64,000 bases of DNA from Vitellaria paradoxa. Its lineage: Eukaryota > Streptophyta > Magnoliopsida > Ericales > Sapotaceae. This document shows, piece after piece, positions 45,596-57,984 of the stretch. The stretch's first letter is position 1. Each line of letters starts with the position of its first letter. The translations under genes were made by a program, and so were the position numbers. The stretch is taken from positions 14,676,520 through 14,740,519 of the forward strand of contig CM034234.1 in the NCBI GenBank assembly GCA_019916065.1, written 5' to 3'. The notes under the pieces were generated by a model that did not search any database, was not told the origin of the DNA, and was given only the letters and a program-made list of their open reading frames with translations.

Positions 45596-46640
45596 CACTA
45601 AGCTTTATTTTCCTTTCCCACAGCAGAAGCCCTAGCCGCCGTCTCACTAGTTTCTCTCTTTAAACCAATCCAAGGTGTGTTAATCCTTTGTTTTTCTTCG
45701 TCTATGGCTGTGTTTCAACTTTTTCCTACCTTTAGATGTATGTAGATATATAACTAGTTTGTTTGCATTATCATTTGCTTTCTGTTGATGCCCTAAACTT
45801 TGTATAATTCTGTTCCATTTTGTGCAGATCTGATGAGTATTCTAGTGTTTTTTTTTTTGGTTGTGCTTTCTGTTGATGCCCTAAGCTTTGTATAATACTG
45901 TTTCATTTTGTGCAGATCTGATTAGTATTCTAGTGTTTTTTTTTTTAATCTGTATGAGTGATCTTTGTTCAGTTTGAGTACATCTGCTAACCTCATCTTC
46001 ATTCAGCCGACATCATTATTGATAAACATATTCTAAATTCATTACAAGTAGATGTGTGATCTATATATTGAAATTCTGAACAAAGATCATTTGCTTTCTG
46101 TTGATGCCCCTAAACTTTGTATAATTTTGTTTCATTTTATGCAGATCTGATGAGTATTCTAGTGTTTTTTTTTTTTTTGTTGTGCTTTCTGTTGATGCCC
46201 TAAGCTTTGTATAATACTGTTCCATTTTGTACAGATCTGATTAGTATTCTAGTTTTTTCTTTTTTTTTTTTTAAATCTGTGTGAGTGATCTTTGTTCAGT
46301 TTGGGTACATCTGCTAACCTCATCTTCATTCAGCCGACATCATTATTGATAAACATATTCTAAATTCATTACAAGTAGATGTGTGATCTATATATTGAAA
46401 TTCTGCTTCTTTTCCTTTTAATTTTTTTTTTGGGTTGTTGTGGGAACTAATAAGTTTGTGAGCACTGCAAGCTACGAAGCAGTGGATTTCACTTGCTGTA
46501 CATTTTGACACCAATAATGTTATATTTAATATGGGTGAAAAGTTCATTCTCAGACATACGGGAACTTGTAAATTTTTTGATTGCCTGTTTTATTTAGAAA
46601 ATGATCACGATGTTTGGATTTTGATTGATTTTGACAAACC
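45596..46640 (+). repeat. Duplicate of first-exon region of the 129-aa gene (copy 1)
   Basis: It contains a leader-like GTCTCACTAGTTTCTC and a donor AAG|GTGTGTT at 45675, then the start of an intron. The same sequence occurs at about 48020-48344 and 54515-54810, around the functional arrangement. This copy could act as an alternative first exon joining the coding exon at 55138, giving a 5'UTR intron of 9.5 kb. Confidence 0.75.
45770..46403. repeat. 316-bp tandem duplication
   Basis: The unit starting ATCATTTGCTTTCTGTTGAT occurs at 45770 and 46086 and ends ATATATTGAAATTCTG. Each unit itself holds two near-copies of a 100-base segment (CCCTAARCTTTGTATAAT, then CAGATCTGATKAGTATTC). Only one copy exists in the second arrangement at 48180. 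Confidence 0.9.
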
Positions 46641-48000
46641 AAACACTCCTTATAGAAGTTAATCGTGGATTTGGTTAGAGTTGAAAAGAAGTGAAAGAGA
46701 AGCCAAGAGAAGAGAAAGGAAATCTGTGAATTTTTCTCTATCTAATCTAGGGTTCTTGAAACGATGTTTCAAATTTGTTAAGCCTATGTTTCGAGTGCAA
46801 AAAGTTAATAAAATTTGATATTAAGTTTGTAATTCGTGCAGTGAAATAAAAGTGAACAACTTTTAGAGATTTTTAGTATTTTTAGTATGTGCAAAAGTCA
46901 AGGAAATCTAAGAAAGTCTATTTCTAATTTTAATAAATATATTATTTATGTAAAAAACTCAAAAAATTTTGGGATTTTTTCTTTTTGGGTATCCAAACAG
47001 TCATAAATCAAGTAATGGGAAACTATGTACCATCACAAATAAAATTAAAGTAAAAAAGAAAGAAAAGAAAAGGAAAGAAAATGCAGGGGATGTTTGGTTG
47101 GCAACAATTTAGTCAAAAAGTATAGTAAAAGTACAAAAATTTGATATAAAAGGTATATGTGGTAAAATTTAATTGGAAGAAAATATAAAAAATTAATAAA
47201 AGTTAGTGAGTTTTGATTGATTTTGATCAATCAAACACCCTGCAATCTAGAAGATCATACATGCCATGAAAGTCAAGCTTTGCTACCACTAATTTTGAAT
47301 TCGGATAAACATATACATCAACAATTAAATTCCTTTAATGTTCATTTGAATAATTAAGGGTCGTTTGTCAACATGCAGTACTAGTTTAGGGTTTCGTTTG
47401 GGGACCGGTACCTGATGGCTCACCTACCGACTACTATTTTATAGACTTTTTTTTTTTTAAAATGATCGAATTTAACCTCTTACATTTTAATGTTCTTTTA
47501 AATCTTCAAGAGTAAAAATGTCAAATTAATGAAAAGGTAAAAAACTAACTACTAAAAAAATTAACTTTTTTCCCTTCCTAAATATAAAAGAAATTAATTT
47601 TAATTTTTTTGGTAAATAACCACTAACTAGCTAAAAAAAAAAAAAACACTAACATTTTTACTTCCCAAACTAAGCCTAAGACACGTCGACAAAAGAAGAT
47701 TCTTAGTTTAGGACTTTTCAACACAACCCAGTGATTGGATGACGGAATCGCTTAGTTCTAGAATCCTCCGAGATTTTATTTTATCTTTTATTTGTATATT
47801 TATATTTTTATAATTAGAAGTGTGTTTGAGGTGTTGAAAAATACTGAAAATTCTGAAAACTTTTGAAAACCTTGAAAACTTACTCACTTTTTACCTTACT
47901 GCGTGAATTACGAGCTCACTAATTATCCTACTTTATCTCACTTTATGACACTCTAGGCGCCCCCAAGGCTACTTCATGCAGCTATCATTTCACCTAAGAC
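46641..48000. other. AT-rich spacer between duplicated first exons
   Basis: It holds the 161-bp MITE listed separately and dispersed MITE-like units at about 46790-46990 and 47815-47960. No gene is seen. Confidence 0.5.
47083..47243. mobile_element. 161-bp MITE
   Basis: The ends are GCAGGGGATGTTTGGTTG and, inverted, GCAGGGTGTTTGATTG. They are flanked on both sides by AAT (47080-47082 and 47244-47246). There is no coding capacity. The superfamily is unsure: a 3-bp duplication fits PIF/Harbinger or CACTA derivatives. Confidence 0.7.
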
Positions 48001-48094
48001 CCTATCTACAAAGCTTTTTTTCTCCCACAGCTCTTCTCTTCACCAGAAACCCTACTTGCCTTCTCACTAGTTTCTCCCTCTAAACCGATCCAGG
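48000..48094 (+). promoter_or_regulatory. Likely first (5'UTR) exon of the 129-aa gene (copy 2)
   Basis: A pyrimidine-rich leader (TCTTCTCTTCACC, TCTCACTAGTTTCTCCC) ends at the donor CAGG|GTGTGT (48094/48095). The same leader is at 45600-45674. The start of transcription is not fixed. Confidence 0.5.
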
Positions 48095-48828
48095 GTGTGT
48101 TAATCCTTTGTTTTTCTTCGTCTATGGCTGTGTTTCAACTTTTTCTTACCTTTAGATATATGTAAATATATATGTAGTTCGTTTGCATTATCATTTGCTT
48201 TCTGTTGCTGCCCTAAACTTTGTATTATACTGTTCCATTTTGTGTAGATTTGATGAGTATTCTAGTTTGTTTGTTTGTTTTTTTGTTTTTTTTTTTTTTT
48301 TTTTTTTTATGAGTGATCTTTGTTCAGTTTGAGTACATCTGCTAAGATTGTCTGTGGAAGATGAAGATATAGACTGTAGTTCTCTCTTTTACATTTAATT
48401 TTATTGATTTTGGCACTTGGCTTGTGGATGGTCATTGATTTATGCCTGCCTTGTAGTGATTTTTGAAATATGTCTTTGAAGTATGCAAGTTGGCGTTCAT
48501 GCATTTGAAATATGAGTTTGTGTTTCTGCTGTTGATTTTCAAATGTTGGTTTGCATGTTGGTTGTTGATGCTGAAAAATGCGTATGCTGACAAGGATGGA
48601 TCTAGGATTTTAATTAGTTAGGCGGGCGAAATGTGTAAATGTATAATGTATATTAATATATAAAATTTGTTCGAAATTAAGGGGGACAGACATAAATAAT
48701 TTATGAATGGTGAAATTGCATGTTTGCAAAACTTTGGGACCCCTCTAGTTGGGGTTCATTTTTCTTGCTTGTAATTTAAGCAATGAAGTTGAAAGAGTTT
48801 GATTGTTGGGAAGGTTTCATGGAGTTTT

Positions 48829-50292
48829 TGTTAGATGTATTTTTCTTTGGTGCCCTTGAAAGCATGTTTTTTGTAATGACATTTTATTTTAGTTTATTTT
48901 TCTGGATATAATAAAACATTTATTTATTTAAGCATACATTAATGTCCCTTGTTTATAAACTATGTGATTTAAGTATTGGGTATAAGATGCCAATACAGAA
49001 AGATTTAAATTACAAGTTTGTAAAATAAAGTAAATTCACAGCTAATTAATGAAACGAGTATTTCATTATGTTAAAACTGTAACTTTTCTTCTTCTTAATT
49101 AGGTGATCTATCTTGATCACTAAATTGGTGACTTTGAGTAGGAAAGTTAGTATGCATATGTGATATACATATTGAAAGGACTGATGTAAATTATGATTTG
49201 GTTAATAAATGTCATTAATCATAATTTACTTAAGTTTTAATAAACTTAATAAACCTTAATCCTGAGTTTGTAATGGACTCACATTTATGAATTAAATTTA
49301 TTTGAGTTATCACAGAGTGAGACCTTATAAACGGTCAAAATCTCGATAACTTGGAGATTTAATTTCATGAATCGTAGGAACATATACTTACAAGATGGAA
49401 TCCATTTTGATATGCTCACCTAAGTTATTTATCTTTTTGATTATTAAATCTGTGACTGCAGTTTATTCAATAAATTGTTTATTGAATAACAATATTTATT
49501 TGTAAATTGTTTACAAATATAGAAATATTGAGAATGATCAAAATTTAGATAAATAGTGACTTAGGGTTAAATATGTAATTAAGGGGCTCGACATTTAGCC
49601 TAACTTAATTACGAGCTTACAATGGAGGGTTAATTAAGTGGATATTATTGGTGTAAGACCAAAATTTATTTTATTAAAAGTTGTTTTAATTAAATGAATT
49701 TTAACATGGATTACTAGAGTGCAGTTCAGGGCTTTTAGTGGAATAGCCCTGGGTTAATTTAAAAGATAATGGGTTGTCATGAGACGACAAAGCCCAAATA
49801 TCTTTTAAGTTGGAGCTAGGAATCCATGGGCCTTCAATTCCCAAGCTAGCTCAATTTTATCTTGATGGGTCAGGTCCAGTTGGCTTATTATTTATAATTT
49901 ATTTATAAGATAAATTATAAATAATTAATATATATTTAGATAAGATGATATGGTTGGGAGATTTTCTTAATATACCATATCTTCTAAATATATATTAGGA
50001 TGATATATAGATAAGATATATGTGAGAATGGATAAAAGATAACCTCTAGAGTTAGAGATTTTCTCTGATACAAATTCTATATCTCTCTCTATAAATATCT
50101 TTTATACATTAATAAGCTGGGTGATCTGAATTAAGTGACCACTCACATCCATCTAGAGAGGGAGAATTGAGAATAGTTTGGAAGGATGAATCGTTGAAAA
50201 CAAGGTGCTTCCGCTATGCATCAAGAAAATTTTAAAGTGATCATCCTTCCATTCGAGGTATTTTTCTCAACCCTATGCTATAAAAACTAACA
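48829..50292 (+). mobile_element. Solo Copia LTR, 1.46 kb
   Basis: The ends are TGTTAG and CTAACA with an exact 5-bp target duplication GTTTT (48824-48828 and 50293-50297). Inside is a promoter-like TATAAATATC near 50090 and a later segment GGTGCTTCCGCTATGCATC typical of the R-U5 part of plant Copia LTRs. There are no internal genes. It lies in the 5'UTR intron of the 129-aa gene. Confidence 0.8.
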
Positions 50293-50544
50293 GTTTTGTC
50301 ATATTGGGACTTGGGAAGAGCGAGAGTGTCACACCCCTAGTTTAGGATACATAATTAGTCCCTTCAATAGGGGTAGATGTTCACAAACCTTCAATATAAT
50401 AATCATTTTAAATATGTTAGCTCACAAATTGAAACTCTAGATTAATTTTTTTTTTTTTTACAAACACTAAAATTACACACCTGTGGTTATTATGGCTAAT
50501 TGAGATCCAACATGTACACCTAGATTTTTGGCCTAGCTTATAAT

Positions 50545-51385
50545 GAGCTATGAGGATAACCTTAAAGTTTAGTACTGCATTTCATTCTCAGATGGATGGG
50601 TAATCTGAAAGAACAATTTAGACTTTTAAAGATATGGTACAAGATTGTGTGATAGATTTTAAAGGAAATTGAGATGATTTGTTACCATTGATAGAGGTTG
50701 CTTATAATAACATCTTTCATACAAATATTAGAATGACATCACTTGGGGCTTTGTACGGTCATAAATGTAAAATGCCAGCATGCTGGGATGAAGTGGGAGA
50801 AGGAAAATTACTTGGATTATAATTTGTATAGGATACAGTAGATAGAGTGAAGGTGATACAAGACTGGTTGAGGATGACTCAGAGTTGTTAGGAAAGCTAT
50901 TCAGATAATCATGGACGAGAATTAGAATTTTCTATGGGTAACAAAATTTTTGTTTAAAAAAAAAGAAAAAACAAAAGAGTCTCTCTTTGGATAAACTGAG
51001 ATTTGATAAAAGGGGCGAGGATTAATTCCTCACTGCATAGGTCTGTATGAGATTATACAGAGAATTGGAAAAATTGCATACAAGTTAGTTCTACCCTTCG
51101 AATATCGAATTTCATGATGTGTTTCATGTGACAATGTTGCGTAAGTATATTCTAGATTTATTTCATGTCTTGACTTCTTAATCAATTAAATTGAAAGAAG
51201 ATTGGTTTTACTTGGAAAAACTAGCATAAATCTGGATAAAATGGAACAAGTTTTGAGAAATAAGATAATTCCATTAATGAAGATACTGTGGAGGAAATCA
51301 CTTTGGAAACTGAAGAGAAAATATAGAAATAATACCCTTATGTGTTTCCGCTAGGTAAGAATTTCGAGGACGAAATTCTTTAAGA
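50545..51385 (+). pseudogene. Gypsy integrase C-terminus, decayed
   Basis: Broken frames read FHSQMDG, SERTI, CVIDFKGN, DDLLPLIEVAYNN, ALYGHKCKMPACWDEVGEGKLLG and NKIIPL before the usual pol tail NFEDEIL. These belong to the integrase core end, its GPY/F-like part and the polyprotein end of a Tekay/Del-type Ty3/Gypsy element. There are many stops. RT, RNase H and gag are missing. Confidence 0.8.
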
Positions 51386-51395
51386 GGAGGAGAGT

Positions 51396-54072
51396 TGTAA
51401 TATCCTGAATTTTCTTTTTACGTTGTATAATTAAATTAATTTTTATTGAGCAATTTTAATTGTGTTAATTTGGTATTATTTGAAAATTTACCTAGCCTTA
51501 ATTTAATTTAACCAAGTTATTAATTAATAATTTAATTTAGTGGTGGTATTAATGTGTACATTTAATGGGTGTTTTTTTTTTGGTAATTTACATTTAATGG
51601 GTGTTAGTGTAATGAAAATGCATATCTACATGTATATGTGTATATATATATGTACACATATATGTGTGTGAGTGTGTGAGCATGTGTGGCTTACGGGTGA
51701 GTTGAAAAAAAAAAAAAAAACAGAGAAGAGGAAGGAAGAAGAAAGAAGGAAGGAGAAAGGAAGGAAATGAAATGAAAGAAAGAGAAGATGAAAAGTAGGA
51801 ATTTTGGTCAAATTATTGAGGTAAGTTATTTTGTCAGTTTAAAATTAATTTCATGGAAGGTTAAATAAATTAAACATGTAAGAAAAAAAATGATATGATT
51901 GTGTTTTATTTGTCAGATTTTTATTTTGCTTAATTATTCAATATTTGAGTTATATAATTTATTTAGGTTAAACTTAGAATTGGAGAATAGTCTGCAGCAA
52001 CAACCTCAGTACCCTCATGTTGTCAGGAAATTTGTTATCCAGGTGGGTGTGTTAAACTTAAAAGTAAAAGATAATAAATGTTAATGAATAAATCTTATTT
52101 CGTTGATATCAATTATTTATGGTAAGGAGTATTGATTGTGGTGAATTAATTTGTGGGCGGGAAGAGGACATTATTTAGGAGAAATGTAGTGTATGAATTA
52201 ATACTTTTATGTGAAGAATTATTTGTGGGGTATATTGACGATGAATTAAAAATATTTATGGAGTAATAATTGTGAACTAATTATTGTTATTATTTTAATA
52301 GTAATTAGTGAATTGGAATTATTTGTGGAGAAATAATATTTTATATCTGAGAAATTATTTATGTATGAATATTGATGATTTATGGGGTATTTGGATTGAT
52401 GAGGAAGTGGTAATCATTTATGGAGTAATCTGTGAGAAAAATAAAATAATACAGAATATTATGAAATATTTATGTTAAGGGTTAAGTAATAATAAAGATG
52501 ATTTTTATTTCAGAACATATTTGCCAGAAATACTAAGTGACTATTATGAAAATTTATATTTAGCAGAGGGATTATTTGTGAGGATAATAAGAATACTGAT
52601 TGTCTATGAATTAATTAAGTGATGATGATTTATGATTATTTTTGAAATCATGAATGTGAGTGCTGTTGTTTTAATGTGGGGAATTATTTGTGTGAATGAG
52701 AAATATTGTGTAATTATGAATTAATTTTGTTAATATTAAATTATGAGTATTCATGGAATAATAATTCATATAATCGATATTTTTTTTTTCTGTATGCAAG
52801 GAATTATGCATTAAGTGTGTTGATGACGATTTATGACTATTTATAGAATGTTAGTGGGTGGCTTGACATTTTGAAATTATACTTTATTTGTGAGTTGATT
52901 GTGGCGATGCTGAATTGTGGATAATTATGGGTTGCAATACCTTATTTGTGGATTGATTGTGGTGATGTTAAATTGTGGCTAGTTATGAGATTGCTGAATG
53001 GGAAGTGATATTCTTACTGAGAAACACAACAATAATAATGATAGTAATAAAATAATAAATACCATTACATAGCATGGATTGTGTGCATTGCATATGCATT
53101 GAGGTCAGATGGGGCCAAGTCAGATGAGACCAATGATACGGCCAGATGGGGCCAAGCCAGATGGGCTAATGGGACAAACTAAATTAAAGCTACTGTCTAC
53201 CGTTGAGCGCTCAACTCATAGGTCAGATGGGGCCAATTGTGTGTACATTAACACTTAAATTATTCATCATACGTACATATCATGGCAGTGCCAGATGGGG
53301 CATATGGCCATCATGATGCATTAAGAAGGTTTGATATAATGATATGATGAGGTTGATGGTTGACACATGATGCTTATAATGCGGTGACATATTGCCAGAT
53401 GGGGCATAATGCGATGCTATGAGTTGATAAGGGGATCATGTTGTTAATGATGTGATGTGATGTGATGTGATGTTGCTATCATTGTTAAATTTAATTCTTG
53501 ATTATTTGTGAGACTACTGGTTGTGTGATGGATTATGGATGCACTAATGGCATGGTGATAAATTGCTAGATGAGGCATATTGTGATGCTACGAGTTGATA
53601 AGAGAATCATGGTGTTAATAATGTGAAGTGATGTGACTAGTGTTATTAAATTTAATTCTTCGTTAATTGTGAGATTACTATTTATGAAATTAATTGTGGA
53701 TGCATGTTATGAGACAATCAATTGGGATGAGATGTGGAGATGAGTTCTAAGGAATGTGTGATGAGAACGGGAGTAATATAACAATAAAAATGAAAGTGGG
53801 AATAATTTATGATTTTTTATTTTAAGTATAACACTTTCACTGAGTGTGTGACACTTATACCTAAATCTAAAATTTTTCAGGTTGAGGTAGGCGTGGTTGC
53901 ATGTGCTGAAAGAGGACCTAATTTTAGTTTTTGTAAAAAAAAAAGAAAAAAAATTAATCTAGAGTTTCAATTTGTGAGCTGACATTTTTAAAATGATTAT
54001 TATATTGAAGGTTTGTGAACATCTACCCCTATTGAAGGGACTAATTATGTATCCTAAAGTAGGGGTGTGACA
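51396..54072 (+). repeat. Gypsy 3' LTR, 2.68 kb, with CAGATGGGGC repeats
   Basis: It begins TGTAATATCCTG right after the polypurine tract and ends GGTGTGACA. Between about 53105 and 53405 the words CAGATGGGGC and AGATGGGGCCAA recur several times, as in other plant Gypsy LTRs. A TG/TA microsatellite lies near 51626-51680. Confidence 0.8.
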
Positions 54073-54514
54073 GAGAGATCCTTGATAAAATAATGCCTTT
54101 TATTTTGAGTACATATATACTCATGGTGGTTTTGCAGCCCTCTGTCCCCATTTTTAAACATGTGATTCTCCAGATCTTCTGAGGGAGGGGGGGGGGGAAG
54201 AGGAATGCAAACTCAAAAAGAAACCAGCACCGAATGTCGATATATGATGATATTGACTCTAGTGATTTTGGGGGTCTATTTGAAGGGTGAAGATAATTTT
54301 CATTTTGAATTTTGGCAGTTTCGGTATTTACTTACAAAATAATGGCATAAAATAGATTTGTTGGTTCATGGAGTGTTAAATGTTTGTTTCTTTCAAAGGT
54401 CTTTATATTTATATAAGCTCAAAGTATACGCGGGTTACTTTGGGCTGTTGATGATTGGGCATATCAGGACATGGTAACTTGCTATGGATTGAGGTTTAAT
54501 GTTCCATTTGAGAT

Positions 54515-54810
54515 GACCTCGTCATCAGTATTGATAAACGTTTTCTAAATTCATTATAAGTAGATGTGCGATCTATATATTGAAATTCTGCTTATTTTTA
54601 TTTTTATTTATTTATTTATTTATTTTTGGGAACTAAAAAGTTTGAGAGCACTGCATGCATGGCTGCGAAGCAGTAGATTTCACTTGCTGTACATTTTGAC
54701 ACCAATAATGTTATATTTATATGGGTGAAAAGATTCTTTCTCAGACAGACGGGAACTTGTAAATTTTTTGATTGCCTGCTTTATTTAGAAAATGATCACG
54801 ATGTTTGGAC
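54515..54810 (+). repeat. Second half of the duplicated first-intron segment (copy 2)
   Basis: It matches 46340-46625 (for example AATTCATTAYAAGTAGATGT and TTTTGACACCAATAATGTTA). Together with 48020-48344 it makes up the second copy, which is split by about 6.2 kb including the solo Copia LTR and Gypsy remnant. Confidence 0.85.
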
Positions 54811-55145
54811 AAAGGAATATTATTAATGATTTGCACTCAATGTAGCCTGCTGTGTAATAGGAAGGGATGAAGTAATATGTCCCTACATTCCTCCCTCCCC
54901 CTTCTCCTGTTTGGTCTGAAACTAGAGGCAAATTTATGGCACTACGCTTGCCTCCTAGCCATTGAAGAAATTTTCCAAGCAAACTGAATTTTGGCAGCTA
55001 ACTTATATGTATTATTGCCTATTTTTTAAATTTATATATATATATATATATATATTATTTCTTTTATGCGATCTTTGTTTATAATGTCTATTCTTGCTCA
55101 TCTATGTAAATGAAGTCTGCTTCTTTTGATGACACAGAACTTCCA

Positions 55146-55535
55146 ATGGCAGACAGATCACATAAGCATCTGCAGCGTGGAGTCAATGGCTGCGTTCAGA
55201 GAAGAGCAGTTGAACATTCAAAGACAGTAACTAAGCAAGTAAAGCAGTCGACTGTGCAACAATCGACTTCGAGGGCAAAGCATGAGGTCAAGATGACTCG
55301 TGGCAGTGAACGCAATACTGCAAAAGAGAGAGTGTCGAGCAGGAAACAGGTTGTGGAGAGAGACACCAGGCGCGTTTGTCTGAGTAAGACTGAGTACCAG
55401 AGGAGCTCGACCCTGAAGATTGTTGACAAAAGTGGCTACACTGTCTACCACACTGAGCAGAAAGTTCAGAGGGTCAACTTTGACAAGAGCTACAAAAGTG
55501 GCAGCACTAGCTGCTCAATTAAGAACAAGTATTAG
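55146..55535 (+). CDS. Basic 129-aa protein, unknown
   Basis: The acceptor GATGACACAG at 55137 lies just before AACTTCCA-ATG, so the start is MADRSHKHLQ and not the in-frame ATG at 55110, which would be intronic. The protein is rich in K, R, S, T and Q, with few hydrophobic stretches, no signal peptide and no membrane segment. A KTVTKQVKQSTVQQSTS segment suggests a disordered N-terminal half. The more structured end YQRSSTLKIVDKSGYTVYHTEQKVQ resembles small plant-specific proteins, but I cannot name a family. It would be a single coding exon behind a long 5'UTR intron full of transposons. The frame is clean and GC content is higher than its surroundings, which supports a real gene. Confidence 0.7.
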   Translation: MADRSHKHLQRGVNGCVQRRAVEHSKTVTKQVKQSTVQQSTSRAKHEVKMTRGSERNTAKERVSSRKQVVERDTRRVCLSKTEYQRSSTLKIVDKSGYTVYHTEQKVQRVNFDKSYKSGSTSCSIKNKY

Positions 55536-55805
55536 GGCCAATTTTCTGTCATGGGTCTGTCCTCTGCTTTCCCCTGGGGTATTCGCATTTGTCCATCTTG
55601 TCTTTTCTTTTCTACCTTCACTAGGATGCTTGGTTATGTTGTCTTTGTTTCCTAGGAACTTATGTGTGGTGGTTTGCTTAATTGTTGCCTAGTTGACTCT
55701 ACGTGTGCTTGCTAAAACATCTAAATGGTCCAGATGATTATGACTTTTTTTTTTTTTTTTTTTGTGATTAATCGTGCTTTTCTACTTGATCCTTGTAATC
55801 TTCTG

Positions 55806-55967
55806 TTTGGTGCGTGTGATCTCTTTGATAACAGGATAGAACATATAACCGTTCTGCTATATTTGGTGTGTTTGATCTCTCTGATTACAGGGTAGAAGAT
55901 AGAAATCTTTCTGCTATTTGGTGTGTTTGATCTCTTTTATTACAGGTTAGGACATATAGCCTTTTGC
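55806..55967. repeat. Three tandem copies, about 55 bp, in 3' region
   Basis: Units starting TTTGGTGYGTKTGATCTCT occur near 55806, 55862 and 55917, each followed by TTACAGGRTAGRA-like bases and CTTTCTGCTA. They lie 270 bases past the stop codon, probably in or after the 3'UTR. Confidence 0.8.
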
Positions 55968-56016
55968 AAATGTCATTTGTGATTGACATTTGAAGCTCAC
56001 AGGTAAAGACTTAAAA

Positions 56017-56160
56017 CAAGGGGTGTTTGGATGACAAAAAAAAGTACAAAAAGTTGATGAAAAAGTTGACGTAAAAGTGATATGTTACGAAAATTTATTA
56101 AGGGAAGTTAGTATTTTTTTACAACTTTTTGTGGAATTTGTTAAATTAAACACCCCTTAG
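56017..56160. mobile_element. Short MITE
   Basis: AAGGGGTGTTTGGATG at the left and AAACACCCCTTA at the right are inverted ends of a 144-bp segment without coding capacity. No clean target duplication was found. Confidence 0.55.
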
Positions 56161-57980
56161 GGCGTTGTTTGGGAGACAAATGCTTATAGAAAGTTGCAAA
56201 TTTTTACAAAGTTTTGGCAATTTTTATTTTTTGTGCGTTTATTTTAAAACTCTAATTTTCTCGAGCTTTTGTCAATTTTATAAATTTTTATTTACTTTTC
56301 TTCTGAAAATTGTTTAAACAGGGTTGAATGACCTGTTAGAATGTGTCATGACAGCTTAGAAGTTTGACATAGCATATTAAATTTGTTTGAGCAGGTCATT
56401 TGATCCTATTTAAACGGGTTTTGTTAGAAATTTTTAGTTTGCCTTTCAAATCTCATTACATTTTTATTAATTTTTTTTTCTTCTAAACACATCTTTTATC
56501 TTCTTCGAGAAGATAGCAAGTTTCTTACTACAATTTTACACTTTCACCTGGACTTAATTTAAATTTCTAATTTCTAAGTATAATGTAGCTTGGATCTTTA
56601 ATGGTTTTTTTTTTTTTTTTTTTTTGTTTTTAAAGGTTGAAACTGGACATTTTGGTTTATTTGGGAGTGTTGATTTTAAAGAATATTCGAAAGGGGTTGG
56701 GTATGATAAGTCTTTGGCAGTTTTACTTGTCATGTTTGGGAAGCGTACGAGGGACCGGTTTTGTTAATTTTAAATTAATTTTAAATAATCTTTGAACAGG
56801 GTGATGGTAGTTTGTGCCTATTTATCCGTTTATATAATCTGCGTTTGCGTTTGGGGTGCAGAAAGTTTAGCTATACGTGATACCTTTTCTCGTAGTAATT
56901 CGTTTAGTGTGTGAGGTTTGTAGAGATTTATAGAGAATTGTATAGTTTTAAATAGAGGTATATTAGTATTAAACTTGGTATCTAAAATAAAAATAGTATA
57001 TTTTTAATTAATTTATATATGTTACAAATTACATATGAAATATTTAATATCTTTTTTTTTTTTTTGGAAATTCAACTTCTTTAAACTAATTTTAAATACG
57101 AGATTTTAGTTATAACAACACTGATTGAGGATTTTTTTGTTTTATCTAACTCTCTTAAATATAATTTTAATATAATATTTTTATATTTACTTACCAAAAA
57201 AAAAAATAATAATATTTTTATATTTTATATGTAACTAATCTTTATAATTTATTTATCTCACACTCCCTTAAAATGTAATTCCAAATATGAAGTTCTTTGT
57301 ACTACATAGGTAACTATTCTTTTAAAATAATTCAATATTTAATTGGGTTGCATGTGTTTTTTTTTTTAATATATTATCTTATTAATTTAGTTAGTTATTA
57401 ATTTATTATCTCAGGCACTGTAAGTCTTCTGTTTATAATACTTGCCAAAAAGAAAAAAAGTCTCCTATTTATAATAATATTGGAAGAAGTTGGCACACGC
57501 AATGTGTGTGTGATTTTTATTAAATATCTTTATTAAAATAAAATTATAAAAAATTAATAAAAATGATTCAAATAATAAATAATAATAGATAAGGGTATGT
57601 AAGTAAATGATAACTAATTAATGAGTATTTAAAGAAAACACAAAAGTTACAAAGTAGTACGTAGTTAAAAGACATTTATAAAAAAACAAAAATATAACTG
57701 AGCAAGTGAAATTATTTAAATATGTGGTAGTTGTAAAAATAAATAAAATTACTTTTTAATACCACTAAAAATGTTGATAGTTATAAAGAGTTTGAGAGTA
57801 TTATAAGAATAAATAAAAAGATTTCACCAAAATTAAGTTTCATAAATTTTAAAACTTTATCTACTCCTAGTGTTTGCTTTATAATAGCATGAATAAATAA
57901 ATAGATTACACTTTTTGAATGCGAAAATGAGAGTAATGAATTGGACATATATAGAAGCCTGGCGTAATATGGAATCGAAA
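56161..57980. other. AT-rich intergenic region
   Basis: No gene is seen. It has poly-T tracts near 56607 and 57055, and the stretch 57500-57900 is almost pure A/T with A-rich runs. Confidence 0.6.
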
Positions 57981-57984
57981 ATTA

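Larger units (their letters stand above)
50327..54072 (+). mobile_element. Rearranged Gypsy remnant with inverted LTR end at its left
   Basis: A single 5-bp target duplication GAGAG flanks the unit (50322-50326 and 54073-54077). From left: an inverted LTR terminus TGTCACACCCCTAG (50327 to about 50450), a decayed end of pol, a polypurine tract AAGAGGAGGAGAG, and a full LTR at 51396-54072 ending GGGGTGTGACA. The left 124 bases are the reverse complement of the last 124 bases of the LTR with few changes, so the unit has terminal inverted repeats in place of two direct LTRs. Confidence 0.85.

Noticed and set aside
55110..55145. Upstream start for the 129-aa protein (MKSASFDDTELP)
   Set aside because: A splice acceptor at 55137 separates it from the coding exon, so these codons are probably intronic.
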